64,000 bases of DNA, from assembly GCF_030219325.1 (NCBI RefSeq), contig NZ_CP126625.1, positions 2,344,857 to 2,408,856 of the forward strand, written 5' to 3'. Each line of letters starts with the position of its first letter. Positions within the stretch are counted from its first letter, which is position 1. A model generated the notes under the pieces. It was not told the origin of the DNA. It did not search any database and saw nothing but the letters and a program-made list of their open reading frames with translations. This DNA comes from Geothrix sp. (GTDB lineage Bacteria > Acidobacteriota > Holophagae > Holophagales > Holophagaceae). The position numbers and the translations under genes were made by a program. Shown in pieces: positions 17,297 to 24,259 of the stretch.

Positions 17297-17641
17297 ATGA
17301 ACGGCCTCGCGCTCACGCTTCTCATCCTTTTCGGCGTCCTCCTCATCGGGACGGTCCTCCTGCAGCCCGGCACCAAGGGCGGCCTCGGGGCCTCCTTCGG
17401 TGGCGGTGGCGCCAACTCCGCCTTCGGCGCCCAGGGCGCCACGCCCTTCCTCTCCAAGGCCACCTACTGGTTGGCCGCGGGCTTCCTCGGCACCACGCTG
17501 TTCATCGAGGTCCTCATCATCCGGCAGAACCGCTCGGTGCTGGAGAAGACCACCGAGAAGACCGTGGTCGTCCCCACCGCACCCGCCCCGGCAATGCCCA
17601 GCCCGGCCCCGGTCCCGGCGCCCGCTCCCACGAAGAAGTAG
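17297..17641 (+). CDS. secG: Preprotein translocase subunit SecG
   Basis: A 114-residue SecG, the small non-essential subunit of the SecYEG channel. Two transmembrane helices flank the conserved loop: LTLLILFGVLLIGTVLLQ (about 5-22) and YWLAAGFLGTTLFIEVLII (about 57-75), with the Gly-rich GGLGASFGGGG between them. The C-terminal 30 residues are Pro/Ala-rich. AGGAGG precedes the ATG by 12 nt. It is directly followed by a tRNA-Leu gene, an arrangement also seen in E. coli (secG-leuU). Confidence 0.93.
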   Translation: MNGLALTLLILFGVLLIGTVLLQPGTKGGLGASFGGGGANSAFGAQGATPFLSKATYWLAAGFLGTTLFIEVLIIRQNRSVLEKTTEKTVVVPTAPAPAMPSPAPVPAPAPTKK

Positions 17642-17659
17642 TCCCCGCGAAACCGGTCA

Positions 17660-17688
17660 TTGACCGCGTCCGCGCTTTGGGAGACACT
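17660..17688 (+). promoter_or_regulatory. Candidate promoter of tRNA-Leu
   Basis: TTGACC (17660-17665) and GACACT (17683-17688) are separated by 17 bp. The expected start near 17695 is 8 nt before the mature tRNA 5' end. Confidence 0.5.
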
Positions 17689-17702
17689 TGAATTTCCTCG
17701 TT

Positions 17703-17788
17703 GCCCGCGTGGTGAAATTGGTAGACACGCCATCTTGAGGGGGTGGTGGCCACAAGCCGTAGCAGTTCGAGTCTGCTCGCGGGCACCA
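17703..17788 (+). tRNA. tRNA-Leu (anticodon GAG)
   Basis: An 86-nt class II tRNA with a long variable arm. Acceptor strands GCCCGCG (17703-17709) and CGCGGGC (17778-17784) pair perfectly, followed by discriminator A and an encoded CCA (17786-17788). The anticodon stem CCATC/GGTGG holds the loop TTGAGGG, giving anticodon GAG, which reads CUC and CUU. The T-loop TTCGAGT is conserved. It follows secG by 61 bp and is closed by a strong terminator. Confidence 0.97.
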
Positions 17789-17796
17789 GAACAGAG

Positions 17797-17818
17797 AGCG
17801 CCGGAAACGGCGCTTTTT
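17797..17818 (+). terminator. Intrinsic terminator of tRNA-Leu
   Basis: AGCGCCG (17797-17803), loop GAAA, and CGGCGCT (17808-17814) form a perfect 7-bp stem with a stable tetraloop. TTTT follows directly, and the final T of the stem makes a run of five. Confidence 0.88.
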
Positions 17819-17924
17819 GCTGTCCGGGGGTTCCGCGCTCCGCGCACACCCCCGGAGCCCCCGCGCCGAATCCCGGCCAAGCCGGTCTTCTGCTTACCAC
17901 GCCTGAACTGATAGCGTCATCTTC

Positions 17925-19022
17925 ATGTCCTGGCCTTTGTCTCCGGAACTCCTCGCGCCCCTCGCCCCCTGGTTCGAGCGGGTGCGCCGCGACCTGGCCT
18001 GGCGGGCGCAGGATCTCGATGCACCCCATCCCGATCCCTACGCCGTGCTGGTGTCGGAGCTGATGCTCCAGCAGACGCAGGTGGCCACCGTGGTCCCCTA
18101 TTTCGCTCGCTGGCTGGAGCGGTTCCCCGATGCAGCGACGCTGGCGGAAGCCGATGAAGACGCGGTCCACAAGGCCTGGGAGGGGCTCGGCTACTACCGC
18201 CGCGCCCGGTTCCTGAAGGCCGCCGCGACCTCCGTGGCCGCCGAGGGCTGGCCCGGCGATCTGGAAGGCCTGGCCGGATTGCCTGGTCTTGGCCCCTACA
18301 CGGCCGCCGCCGTGGGCGCCATCGCCTTCCAGTGGCCCACCCCCGCCCTGGACGGCAATGCCTTCCGGGTGCTGGCCCGGTTGCTGCTGATCGAAGGCGA
18401 TCCGAAGGCCCGCGCGGCGGACCTGCGGACCTGGCTGGTGCCGGCCCTCGGGGCACTGGGGCCCTCGCGCCTGACCCAGGCCCTCATGGAGCTGGGCGCC
18501 ACGGTCTGTGCGCCTGCGCCAGCCTGTGGCGCCTGTCCGCTGGGCGACCACTGCGCCGCCCGGCTCGCTGGCCGCACCGCAGACATCCCGCCCGTGGCGA
18601 AGCGGGCCAAGCCGAGGGCGTCGACGCTCTGGCTCGTGGCCTTCGAGGCGAAGGGCCAGTTCCTCCTGCAGGCCCCGGCCGCCAGGGGGCTGCTCGCCGG
18701 GCTGTGGCGGTGGCCCACCTTCGATGCGGCAGATCACGGCGCGGAACCAGTCCTCCGCCCTGGGTCCATCACTGCCTGGCTGGGCTGGACCCAGGTCTAC
18801 ACCCACCGGCGAGAGGCCGTGACACCCCTCCGCATCGGCCTGGAGGCGCCCTTCACGCCGGCGGGAGGACTCCGCTGGGTGCCCGGCACCGAGCTTCAGG
18901 GCCTGCCCCTCGGCAAGCGGGACCAGCGCCTCCGCGACCTGCTGGTCACGCCGGGCCAGCCCCCCCTGGAGTCCCCGGACCCGGCCCGCCTGATCAGAGC
19001 TTGTGCAGCCCCTTCGGCGTGA
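17925..19022 (+). CDS. mutY: A/G-specific adenine DNA glycosylase
   Basis: A 365-residue MutY that removes adenine mispaired with 8-oxoguanine. The helix-hairpin-helix domain has SELMLQQTQV (catalytic E45), LGYYRRAR (about 88-95), LPGLGPYTAAAVGAIAF and catalytic D143 in ALDGNAFRVLAR. The 4Fe-4S cysteines are C195, C201, C204 and C210, giving C-x5-C-x2-C-x5-C where the usual spacing is C-x6-C-x2-C-x5-C. A C-terminal NUDIX-like 8-oxoG recognition domain (about 225-345) includes a Gln/Leu-rich FLLQAPAARGLLAGLWRWP. Its 3' end overlaps the convergent kinase gene by 29 bp. A TGATAG element at 17909-17914 lies 10 nt before the ATG. Confidence 0.93.
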   Translation: MSWPLSPELLAPLAPWFERVRRDLAWRAQDLDAPHPDPYAVLVSELMLQQTQVATVVPYFARWLERFPDAATLAEADEDAVHKAWEGLGYYRRARFLKAAATSVAAEGWPGDLEGLAGLPGLGPYTAAAVGAIAFQWPTPALDGNAFRVLARLLLIEGDPKARAADLRTWLVPALGALGPSRLTQALMELGATVCAPAPACGACPLGDHCAARLAGRTADIPPVAKRAKPRASTLWLVAFEAKGQFLLQAPAARGLLAGLWRWPTFDAADHGAEPVLRPGSITAWLGWTQVYTHRREAVTPLRIGLEAPFTPAGGLRWVPGTELQGLPLGKRDQRLRDLLVTPGQPPLESPDPARLIRACAAPSA

Positions 19023-19974
19023 TCCGCAGGTCCATGGGCGGCAGGCCCATCTCCCGCAGGGCCGCCTCGGCGGCTTCGCGATGCCCGTCCCGCGCCACCA
19101 GCAGGCAGCACCCGCCGCCCCCGGCGCCGCAGGGCTTCATCCCCGCGTACCAGCCCTCGCGGCGGCCCCGATCGCGGACGGCGCGCATGGCGTCGGTCTC
19201 GACGGCGGGTGACATGCTCATCCGGGCCCGGCCCTCGCGCTCCAGGAGCTCGGCCACGGCCGCCGGATCCGAGGACAGGGCCAGGGCCATGTCCCGGGCG
19301 ATGTCCCGGATCTCGGCCAGGGCCTGGCGGGTCTGGCCGTCCCCCTCGATGAAGCGCCTGTAGGCCTCCCAGTTCGTCAGGCCCGAGTGGTGGGGCTTGC
19401 CGGTGTAGAACACCACCAGGTTCGACAGCAGCGCGGGATGCGGCTCCAGCCGCTCCCAGCGCGGGGCGGGGCCATCCCAGTGGAGGGCCAGGGCGCCCCC
19501 CAGGGCCGCCGGATAGTAGTCCTGCCAGCCGGTCGGAGTTTGAAGCTCTCTACTTTCCAAGTCCCGCAAAATGGACACTTTGGCAGCAAGAGCTTCACCG
19601 GCCTCCAGTCCCAGGGCCGCGCCGAGCAGCCCCACGCCCAGGCAGGAGGAGACCCCGAGGCCCGAGCCTTGGGGCACGGGGCTGTGGAGGGTGAGGGTTG
19701 CCGGGGGTGTTTCGCTCGCGTCCAGGACCCGCCACACCCAGGAGAGGGTCGTCGGCGGCTCGGTTGGCCAGGCGTCGAACCTCAGTTCGAGGCCCAGGTC
19801 GCGGCTCGTGATCCGATGCCCCTGCCCGCTCCGGGTGAGGCCGATCTCGATCCACAGGTCCACGGCGGCATTCACGGTCACGCAGCCGCCCATCATGGCG
19901 TAGATGGGCCACAGGTCCAGGGTGCCGCCCGCAAAATCCACGCGGACGGGGACGCGCCAGGTTTCCCGGGTCAT
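18994..19974 (-). CDS. GHMP-family sugar kinase (HddA-like)
   Basis: A 326-residue kinase with the three GHMP motifs. RVDFAGGTLDLWP (about 11-23) is the N-terminal sugar-binding motif, PVPQGSGLGVSSCLGVGLLG (about 104-123) is the phosphate-binding loop, and KPCGAGGGGCCLLV near the C-terminus is motif 3. The F-A-G-G-T-D-like start and overall length resemble D-glycero-D-manno-heptose 7-phosphate kinase (HddA) and L-fucokinase-like enzymes, so a role in lipopolysaccharide or glycan precursor synthesis is plausible. The exact sugar is inference. It follows cpoB by 1 bp, so it is likely the last gene of that operon, and it overlaps the 3' end of mutY convergently. Confidence 0.8.
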   Translation of the reverse strand: MTRETWRVPVRVDFAGGTLDLWPIYAMMGGCVTVNAAVDLWIEIGLTRSGQGHRITSRDLGLELRFDAWPTEPPTTLSWVWRVLDASETPPATLTLHSPVPQGSGLGVSSCLGVGLLGAALGLEAGEALAAKVSILRDLESRELQTPTGWQDYYPAALGGALALHWDGPAPRWERLEPHPALLSNLVVFYTGKPHHSGLTNWEAYRRFIEGDGQTRQALAEIRDIARDMALALSSDPAAVAELLEREGRARMSMSPAVETDAMRAVRDRGRREGWYAGMKPCGAGGGGCCLLVARDGHREAAEAALREMGLPPMDLRITPKGLHKL

Positions 19975-19975
19975 G

Positions 19976-20692
19976 TCAGAGGCCGAGGTCGCTCAGTTCC
20001 TGCTGGGCCGTGCGGGCCTCGGCGCTGCCCGGGAAGCCGTCCACCAGCTCGCGGAAGGCCTTCATGGCGGCGGGCTTCAGCCCCTGCTTGAGCAGGCACT
20101 GGGCCCGCTTCAGCCTGGCGGGGAGGAACTGGGGTGAGGCCGCATGCTCCTTGATGATCCGGTCGAAGGCGGCCTGGGCCTTGTCGAAGGCGCGCTGGTT
20201 GTAGTGGCAGAGCCCCAGGAAGAACAGGGCATCCGGGCGCTTCACGCTCTGGGGGTAGGTCTTCAGGAACAGTTCGAGCCCTTCGGCCGCCAGGGGGTAG
20301 TTGCCCCGGTTGTAGTCCAGCACGGCGGCGTTGTAGGCCCGCTCATCCTCGGCCGAGACGGCCGCCGGAGCCGGCGTCTCGGCGGCGGGCCGGCTGGGGC
20401 CCTTCGGCTGGCTGTTCAGGCGGTTGTTCAACACCCGCGTGGTGTCCTGCACCTGCCGCAGGCTCTCCTGCAGGTCCGCCTGGAAACGGCGGTCCTGGCT
20501 TCGGGCTTCGGCGGCGGCCTGCTGATCGGCCTGGGCCCGCTTGTTGCCCTCCTCCACCGACTGCCGGAGCTTGAAGACCTCCAGCTTGAGGTCGCCCACT
20601 TCCTGCTCCACGCGGCGGAGCTGGTCCTCGGATCCGCAGCCGATGGCCAGCAGCGCGGCCAGGGCGGGAAGCAACATCATGCGGGCGCTCAT
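19976..20692 (-). CDS. cpoB: Cell division coordinator CpoB (YbgF-type) lipoprotein
   Basis: A 238-residue envelope protein. The signal peptide ends in a lipobox-like LAIGC (Cys19), unlike the non-lipidated E. coli CpoB. A coiled coil (about 25-90, Glu/Gln/Arg-rich heptads) fits the YbgF trimerisation region. An Ala/Pro linker leads to a TPR domain (about 115-235) with AYNAAVLDYNRGNYPLAAEGLELFL and two further repeats. CpoB couples peptidoglycan synthesis to outer-membrane constriction through Tol-Pal. The gene lies after pal, with a terminator between them. Confidence 0.88.
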   Translation of the reverse strand: MSARMMLLPALAALLAIGCGSEDQLRRVEQEVGDLKLEVFKLRQSVEEGNKRAQADQQAAAEARSQDRRFQADLQESLRQVQDTTRVLNNRLNSQPKGPSRPAAETPAPAAVSAEDERAYNAAVLDYNRGNYPLAAEGLELFLKTYPQSVKRPDALFFLGLCHYNQRAFDKAQAAFDRIIKEHAASPQFLPARLKRAQCLLKQGLKPAAMKAFRELVDGFPGSAEARTAQQELSDLGL

Positions 20693-20721
20693 GGGAACTC
20701 CGGAGGTGCTTCCATCCTAAA

Positions 20722-20749
20722 CGAAAAGCGGGGGCCGGAGCCCCCGCTT
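20722..20749 (-). terminator. Intrinsic terminator downstream of pal
   Basis: A perfect 10-bp stem (AAGCGGGGGC at 20726-20735 with GCCCCCGCTT at 20740-20749) and a 4-nt loop. On the minus strand the hairpin runs into TTTTCGTTT. It would end most pal transcripts before cpoB. Confidence 0.82.
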
Positions 20750-20767
20750 CGCGTCAGACGGCACGAT

Positions 20768-21490
20768 CTACTTGAGCTTGAACTCGCCGCGGCGGTTCTG
20801 GCTCCAGCAGGCTTCCTTCGCATCGGTGCAGAGGGGCTTTTCCTTGCCGTAGCTGATGGTGGTGAAGCGGGCCTCGTCCACGCCCAGGGTCTTCAGGTAG
20901 GCCAGGGCCGCGGCGGCGCGCTTGTTGCCGAGCGCGAGGTTGTACTCGTTGGTGCCGCGCTCGTCGCAGTGGCCTTCGATCTCGAGCTTGGCGGCGGGGA
21001 AGGCCTTCATGAAGTCGGCGATGCCCTGGAGCAGCGCGCGATCAGATTCCTTGATGTCGGACTTGTCGTAGTCGAAGTGGATCGTCTTGAGGGCGGCCTC
21101 GGCGGCCTTCCTGAAGGCGGCGGCCTTCTCGGCCTCGGCGGCCTTGCGGGCAGCTTCCTCGGCGGCGGCCTTCTCGGCGGCGAGCTTGTCGGCGGCGGCC
21201 TTCGCGTCGGCGGCGGCCTTGGCATCAGCAGCGGCCCTGTCGGCAGCGGCCTTGTCGGCGGCGGCCTTGTCCCAGCCGTCGTACCAGCCCTGCAGCTTGT
21301 GCGGGTTTTCCTTGTCGTTCACGTAGGGGTTGGTCGCACGGGCCTTGCCGTCCTTGAATGCCTGCACGCCCTCGTTGAAGGCGGCCTGGGTCTCGGCCTT
21401 GATCTGCTCGGCGGTCTTGGGCGGCTTGCAAGCCAAGCTGCCAAGGGTGAGCACGATGGCCGCAGGGACGAGGTAGGTTCCGTAGCGCAT
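20768..21490 (-). CDS. pal: Peptidoglycan-associated lipoprotein
   Basis: A 240-residue outer-membrane lipoprotein with lipobox LGSLAC (Cys21). The C-terminal OmpA-like domain (about 135-240) binds peptidoglycan; its signatures are IHFDYDKSDI and EIEGHCDERGTNEYNLALGNKRA (in two parts, 170-192). Between lies an unusually long Ala/Lys/Asp-rich coiled coil (about 75-128) made of short repeats such as KAAAD and KAAAE, absent from standard Pal. It may act as a long spacer across the periplasm. A GGAGG ribosome site and a TATACT -10 precede the ATG. It lies between tolB and cpoB. Confidence 0.92.
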   Translation of the reverse strand: MRYGTYLVPAAIVLTLGSLACKPPKTAEQIKAETQAAFNEGVQAFKDGKARATNPYVNDKENPHKLQGWYDGWDKAAADKAAADRAAADAKAAADAKAAADKLAAEKAAAEEAARKAAEAEKAAAFRKAAEAALKTIHFDYDKSDIKESDRALLQGIADFMKAFPAAKLEIEGHCDERGTNEYNLALGNKRAAAALAYLKTLGVDEARFTTISYGKEKPLCTDAKEACWSQNRRGEFKLK

Positions 21491-21515
21491 GGGATTGTTC
21501 CTCCAGGATGAAATG

Positions 21516-21521
21516 AGTATA
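21516..21521 (-). promoter_or_regulatory. Candidate -10 element of the pal promoter
   Basis: TATACT on the minus strand at 21521-21516, with an expected start near 21509 and a 5' leader of about 20 nt containing TGGAGGA. It lies in the 65-bp tolB-pal gap, so pal can be transcribed apart from tolB. Confidence 0.5.
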
Positions 21522-21555
21522 GAAGCTCTGTTGATCAGGGGGTTGTCATAAATTT

Positions 21556-22836
21556 TCAGCGCCCGCGGATCCAGCGGGGGCTCTGGCAGCCCGAAAACTC
21601 AGCCAGGCGCACGATCTGGCGGCCCGAGAGGTCCGTGGTGAAGAGCTGGGAGGAGCCGAACCGGTTGCTGGTGAACACCAGCCGCCGCTCATCAGGGGAC
21701 CAGGACGGCGACTCCGAGGTGCTCACGCCCGTGGTGATCTGGTATGCCTTTCCTTCGCCCAGCTTGTAGACGAAAAGATCGAACTTGCCCTCGAAGCGGG
21801 ATACGTAGGCCACCATGGCGCCGTTGGGACTCCAGGCCGGGCTGGCGTTGTACTGTCCCTCCCCGGTGAGGCGGCGGAGGTTCGAGCCGTCATCCTGCAT
21901 GAGGTAGACCTGGGGCCCGCCCTCGCGGTCCGAGGTGAAGGCGAGCTGGTTCCCGTTCGGATTCCAGGCCGGCTCGGTGTTGATGCCGTTGCCGTCGGTC
22001 AGCCGCCGGGCCCGGCCCGTGTCGAGGTCCAGGGTCATGATGTCGCTGTTGCCGCGGCGGTCGCCCTGCACGAAGGCCAGCCGCTTGCCGTCGGGCGACC
22101 ACACCGGCGAGGAGAGCATCCCGCCAGCTCCGGTGGTGGGATAGAAGCGCTCGTGGGGGCCGTCCTTGCGGCGCTGGCCCCAGATCTCGGGGGCACCACC
22201 CTTGTAGGTGACGTAGGCCAGCCGGCCATCTCCGGCGATGGTGGGCGAGAGGGTCAGGCTGCCATGGCGGGTCAGCTGCACCAGCCCGGCGCCATCGCGG
22301 TCCACCTGGAAGATCTCCTTCACGCCGGGTGAGGTCTGCCGAACGAACACGATGCGGCTGGAGGCCACCCCCTTCTCGCCGGTCAGGCGACCAACCAGGT
22401 CGTCGGCGAGGTAGTGGGCAAGGTAGCGCAGCGGCACGATCTTGTTGGCGTTGTAGGTGCGGGTGAACACGCCCTTCTCGGCGGCGGTGTCCAGCGCGGA
22501 GGCCTCCATCTGGAGATCGCCACCGGCCGCCTTCGTCATCCGGACGTTCAGCAGCCACTGGGCCCCGGCCACCTTCCAGGCCTTCAGGGTGGCGGCATCG
22601 CCCGGGAGCCGTTCCTGGAGCACGGCGATGAGGCCCGTCTCGTCGAGGTCCCGCTTGAGGACGGCCGTGAACTCGGTGGCGATGGTGGCGTCATCCAGAC
22701 CGCTGGCCTTGGGCTGGGTCATGGCCAGCACCAGCTTCGCACTGCTGGTGGCGGTCAGCACCACTTCCGTCTGCTGGGCCCAGAGGCCCGTGGCCGCGAG
22801 GACGCAGAGGAAGGTCCGAATGAAGAATCGCGTCAT
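21556..22836 (-). CDS. tolB: Tol-Pal system protein TolB
   Basis: A 426-residue periplasmic beta-propeller. A signal peptide (to about LWAQ, residue 20) is followed by the TolB N-terminal alpha/beta domain (about 25-150). Repeated WSPDGKRLAFVQGDR, WNPNGNQLAFTSDREG, WSPNGAMVAYVSRFEG and WSPDERRLVFTSNRFG blades make the propeller (about 160-420). TolB binds Pal and links it to the inner-membrane TolQRA motor. tolQ, tolR and tolA are not in this window. It is the first gene of tolB-pal-cpoB. Confidence 0.95.
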   Translation of the reverse strand: MTRFFIRTFLCVLAATGLWAQQTEVVLTATSSAKLVLAMTQPKASGLDDATIATEFTAVLKRDLDETGLIAVLQERLPGDAATLKAWKVAGAQWLLNVRMTKAAGGDLQMEASALDTAAEKGVFTRTYNANKIVPLRYLAHYLADDLVGRLTGEKGVASSRIVFVRQTSPGVKEIFQVDRDGAGLVQLTRHGSLTLSPTIAGDGRLAYVTYKGGAPEIWGQRRKDGPHERFYPTTGAGGMLSSPVWSPDGKRLAFVQGDRRGNSDIMTLDLDTGRARRLTDGNGINTEPAWNPNGNQLAFTSDREGGPQVYLMQDDGSNLRRLTGEGQYNASPAWSPNGAMVAYVSRFEGKFDLFVYKLGEGKAYQITTGVSTSESPSWSPDERRLVFTSNRFGSSQLFTTDLSGRQIVRLAEFSGCQSPRWIRGR

Positions 22837-22860
22837 GGCATCTCCGGGCCTGGGGAGTCT

Positions 22861-23232
22861 TCAGCCTATCAGATCAGCCGCCGCCAACCGGGCCACCAGG
22901 TCCGTGTTCCTGGGTGGCATGGACAGGCGGAGCATCTCCGGCGCGGTGAACCACCCCCAGGCCAGGGACGTGCGGGGCTCGCCCTGGGTTTCCACGAGAA
23001 AGGGATGGAGGCGGATCGGGCCGTCCAGCACGGGCCAGGGCCGCGCCTCGCAGAGGCCCAGTCCCACCTCTTCCCGCAGCTCGCGGGCCAGGGCCGCCTG
23101 CGGCGTCTCGCCCGCCTCGACCTTGCCGCCCGGAAACTCCCAGAGCCCCGGCAGAACGGCGTTGGCGGGATCCCTCCGCTGGAGGAACCAGCGGTCCCCG
23201 CGCCGCAGCAGCGCCAGGGCCACCTCGGTCAT
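22861..23232 (-). CDS. NUDIX hydrolase (MutT-like, probable 8-oxo-dGTP diphosphatase)
   Basis: A 123-residue NUDIX protein. The full NUDIX box is present: GGKVEAGET (about 37-45), then RELREEVGLG, matching G-x5-E-x7-R-E-x2-E-E-x-G. LPGLWEFPGG before the box is typical of MutT, which cleanses 8-oxo-dGTP from the nucleotide pool. I start it at the ATG at 23232, which overlaps the rnhB stop (ATGA) and follows GGAGGGG. An earlier start at 23313 would lie inside rnhB. It is coupled to rnhB. Confidence 0.88.
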   Translation of the reverse strand: MTEVALALLRRGDRWFLQRRDPANAVLPGLWEFPGGKVEAGETPQAALARELREEVGLGLCEARPWPVLDGPIRLHPFLVETQGEPRTSLAWGWFTAPEMLRLSMPPRNTDLVARLAAADLIG

Positions 23233-24059
23233 GCTTCCCCTCCGGAGGGCCCGTCTCCGCCGGCCAGCAGCGCCAGGCGGTCCGCATAGCGCCGGCGCAG
23301 GGTCTCCACCCACACCAGCTTCAGCCGGCCATAGGCGGGCCTCAGCTCAAGCTCGACCCAGGCCCTCAGCTCGTCCACGGAGGCGCAGCGGGCCAGGCTC
23401 TGGTGCAGGGCCTCGCGCAGATCCTCGTCCACCCGCTGCAGACCGGCCACGGGCGCGTAGCTGATGCGGTGGATGGAGCTCGCCCCCAGGTCCCGGAGCC
23501 GTTCCTGGTGGAGGGCGGTGCCATAGCCCTTGTGCCGGTCGAAGCCGTAGCCCGGGTGGGCGGCCTCCATCCGGACCATCAGGGCGTCGCGGTGGGCCTT
23601 GGCGAGGATGCTGGCCGCTCCCACCGCGCAGCTGAGGGCATCGCCGTCCACCACGAGGCGCTCGGGCAGCCCGGTCCTCGGGCCCTTGTCCCCATCGATG
23701 AACAGCATCCGGGGCCGGAGGGAGAGCTCCGCCACGGCCTGCCGCATGGCCATCATGGTGGCCTCGAGAATGTTCTCCCGGTCGATGGCCATGGGATCCA
23801 TCTCCGCGATCCCGTAGGCCGGCAGCAGGGCCTTCAGCTCGGCAGCGAGGACCTCGCGCCGTTCCGGTTTCAGTTTCTTGCTGTCGCGCACGCTCCGCAG
23901 CACGTGCCCCCACTTCCGGACTGTCTCGGCATCGAGCACCGCACAGGCCGCCACCACGGGCCCGGCCCAGGCGCCCCGACCCGCCTCGTCCACCCCGCCC
24001 CAGGCCACGCCCGGGGGCACGTTGCCCAGATCCCAGTCGAGGGGGTTCACCGGGCTCAT
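23229..24059 (-). CDS. rnhB: Ribonuclease HII
   Basis: A 276-residue RNase HII that removes ribonucleotides from DNA and RNA in hybrids. The active-site motif GVDEAGRG holds D24 and E25, a third acidic residue lies in LFIDGDKGP (D122), and GDALSCAVGAASILAKAHRD carries the last metal ligand. HKGYGTALH completes the family signature. The C-terminal segment beyond about residue 215 is a roughly 60-residue helical extension that most RNase HII proteins lack. The gene leads a two-gene unit with the NUDIX hydrolase. Confidence 0.94.
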   Translation of the reverse strand: MSPVNPLDWDLGNVPPGVAWGGVDEAGRGAWAGPVVAACAVLDAETVRKWGHVLRSVRDSKKLKPERREVLAAELKALLPAYGIAEMDPMAIDRENILEATMMAMRQAVAELSLRPRMLFIDGDKGPRTGLPERLVVDGDALSCAVGAASILAKAHRDALMVRMEAAHPGYGFDRHKGYGTALHQERLRDLGASSIHRISYAPVAGLQRVDEDLREALHQSLARCASVDELRAWVELELRPAYGRLKLVWVETLRRRYADRLALLAGGDGPSGGEA

Positions 24060-24259
24060 TCCCGTCCGCCATCCAGGGACCCCGGATCGAAGCTGCAGCG
24101 TGTCGTCACCATGGATTCAACCTACCCGCGAAGGCCCCGGGGCCCAAGCCATCAAGAGGCATCAACCGATACCATCTGTTGGGATACACTCGATTCTTGC
24201 CGACCCCCTGATCTGTTATCACCTTCCCTCCGCCCCCACCCCCACTTCACGGATGCGCC

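Noticed and set aside
17811-17925. Possible second tRNA after tRNA-Leu
   Set aside because: No cloverleaf can be drawn; the sequence is the terminator tail followed by GC-rich spacer.
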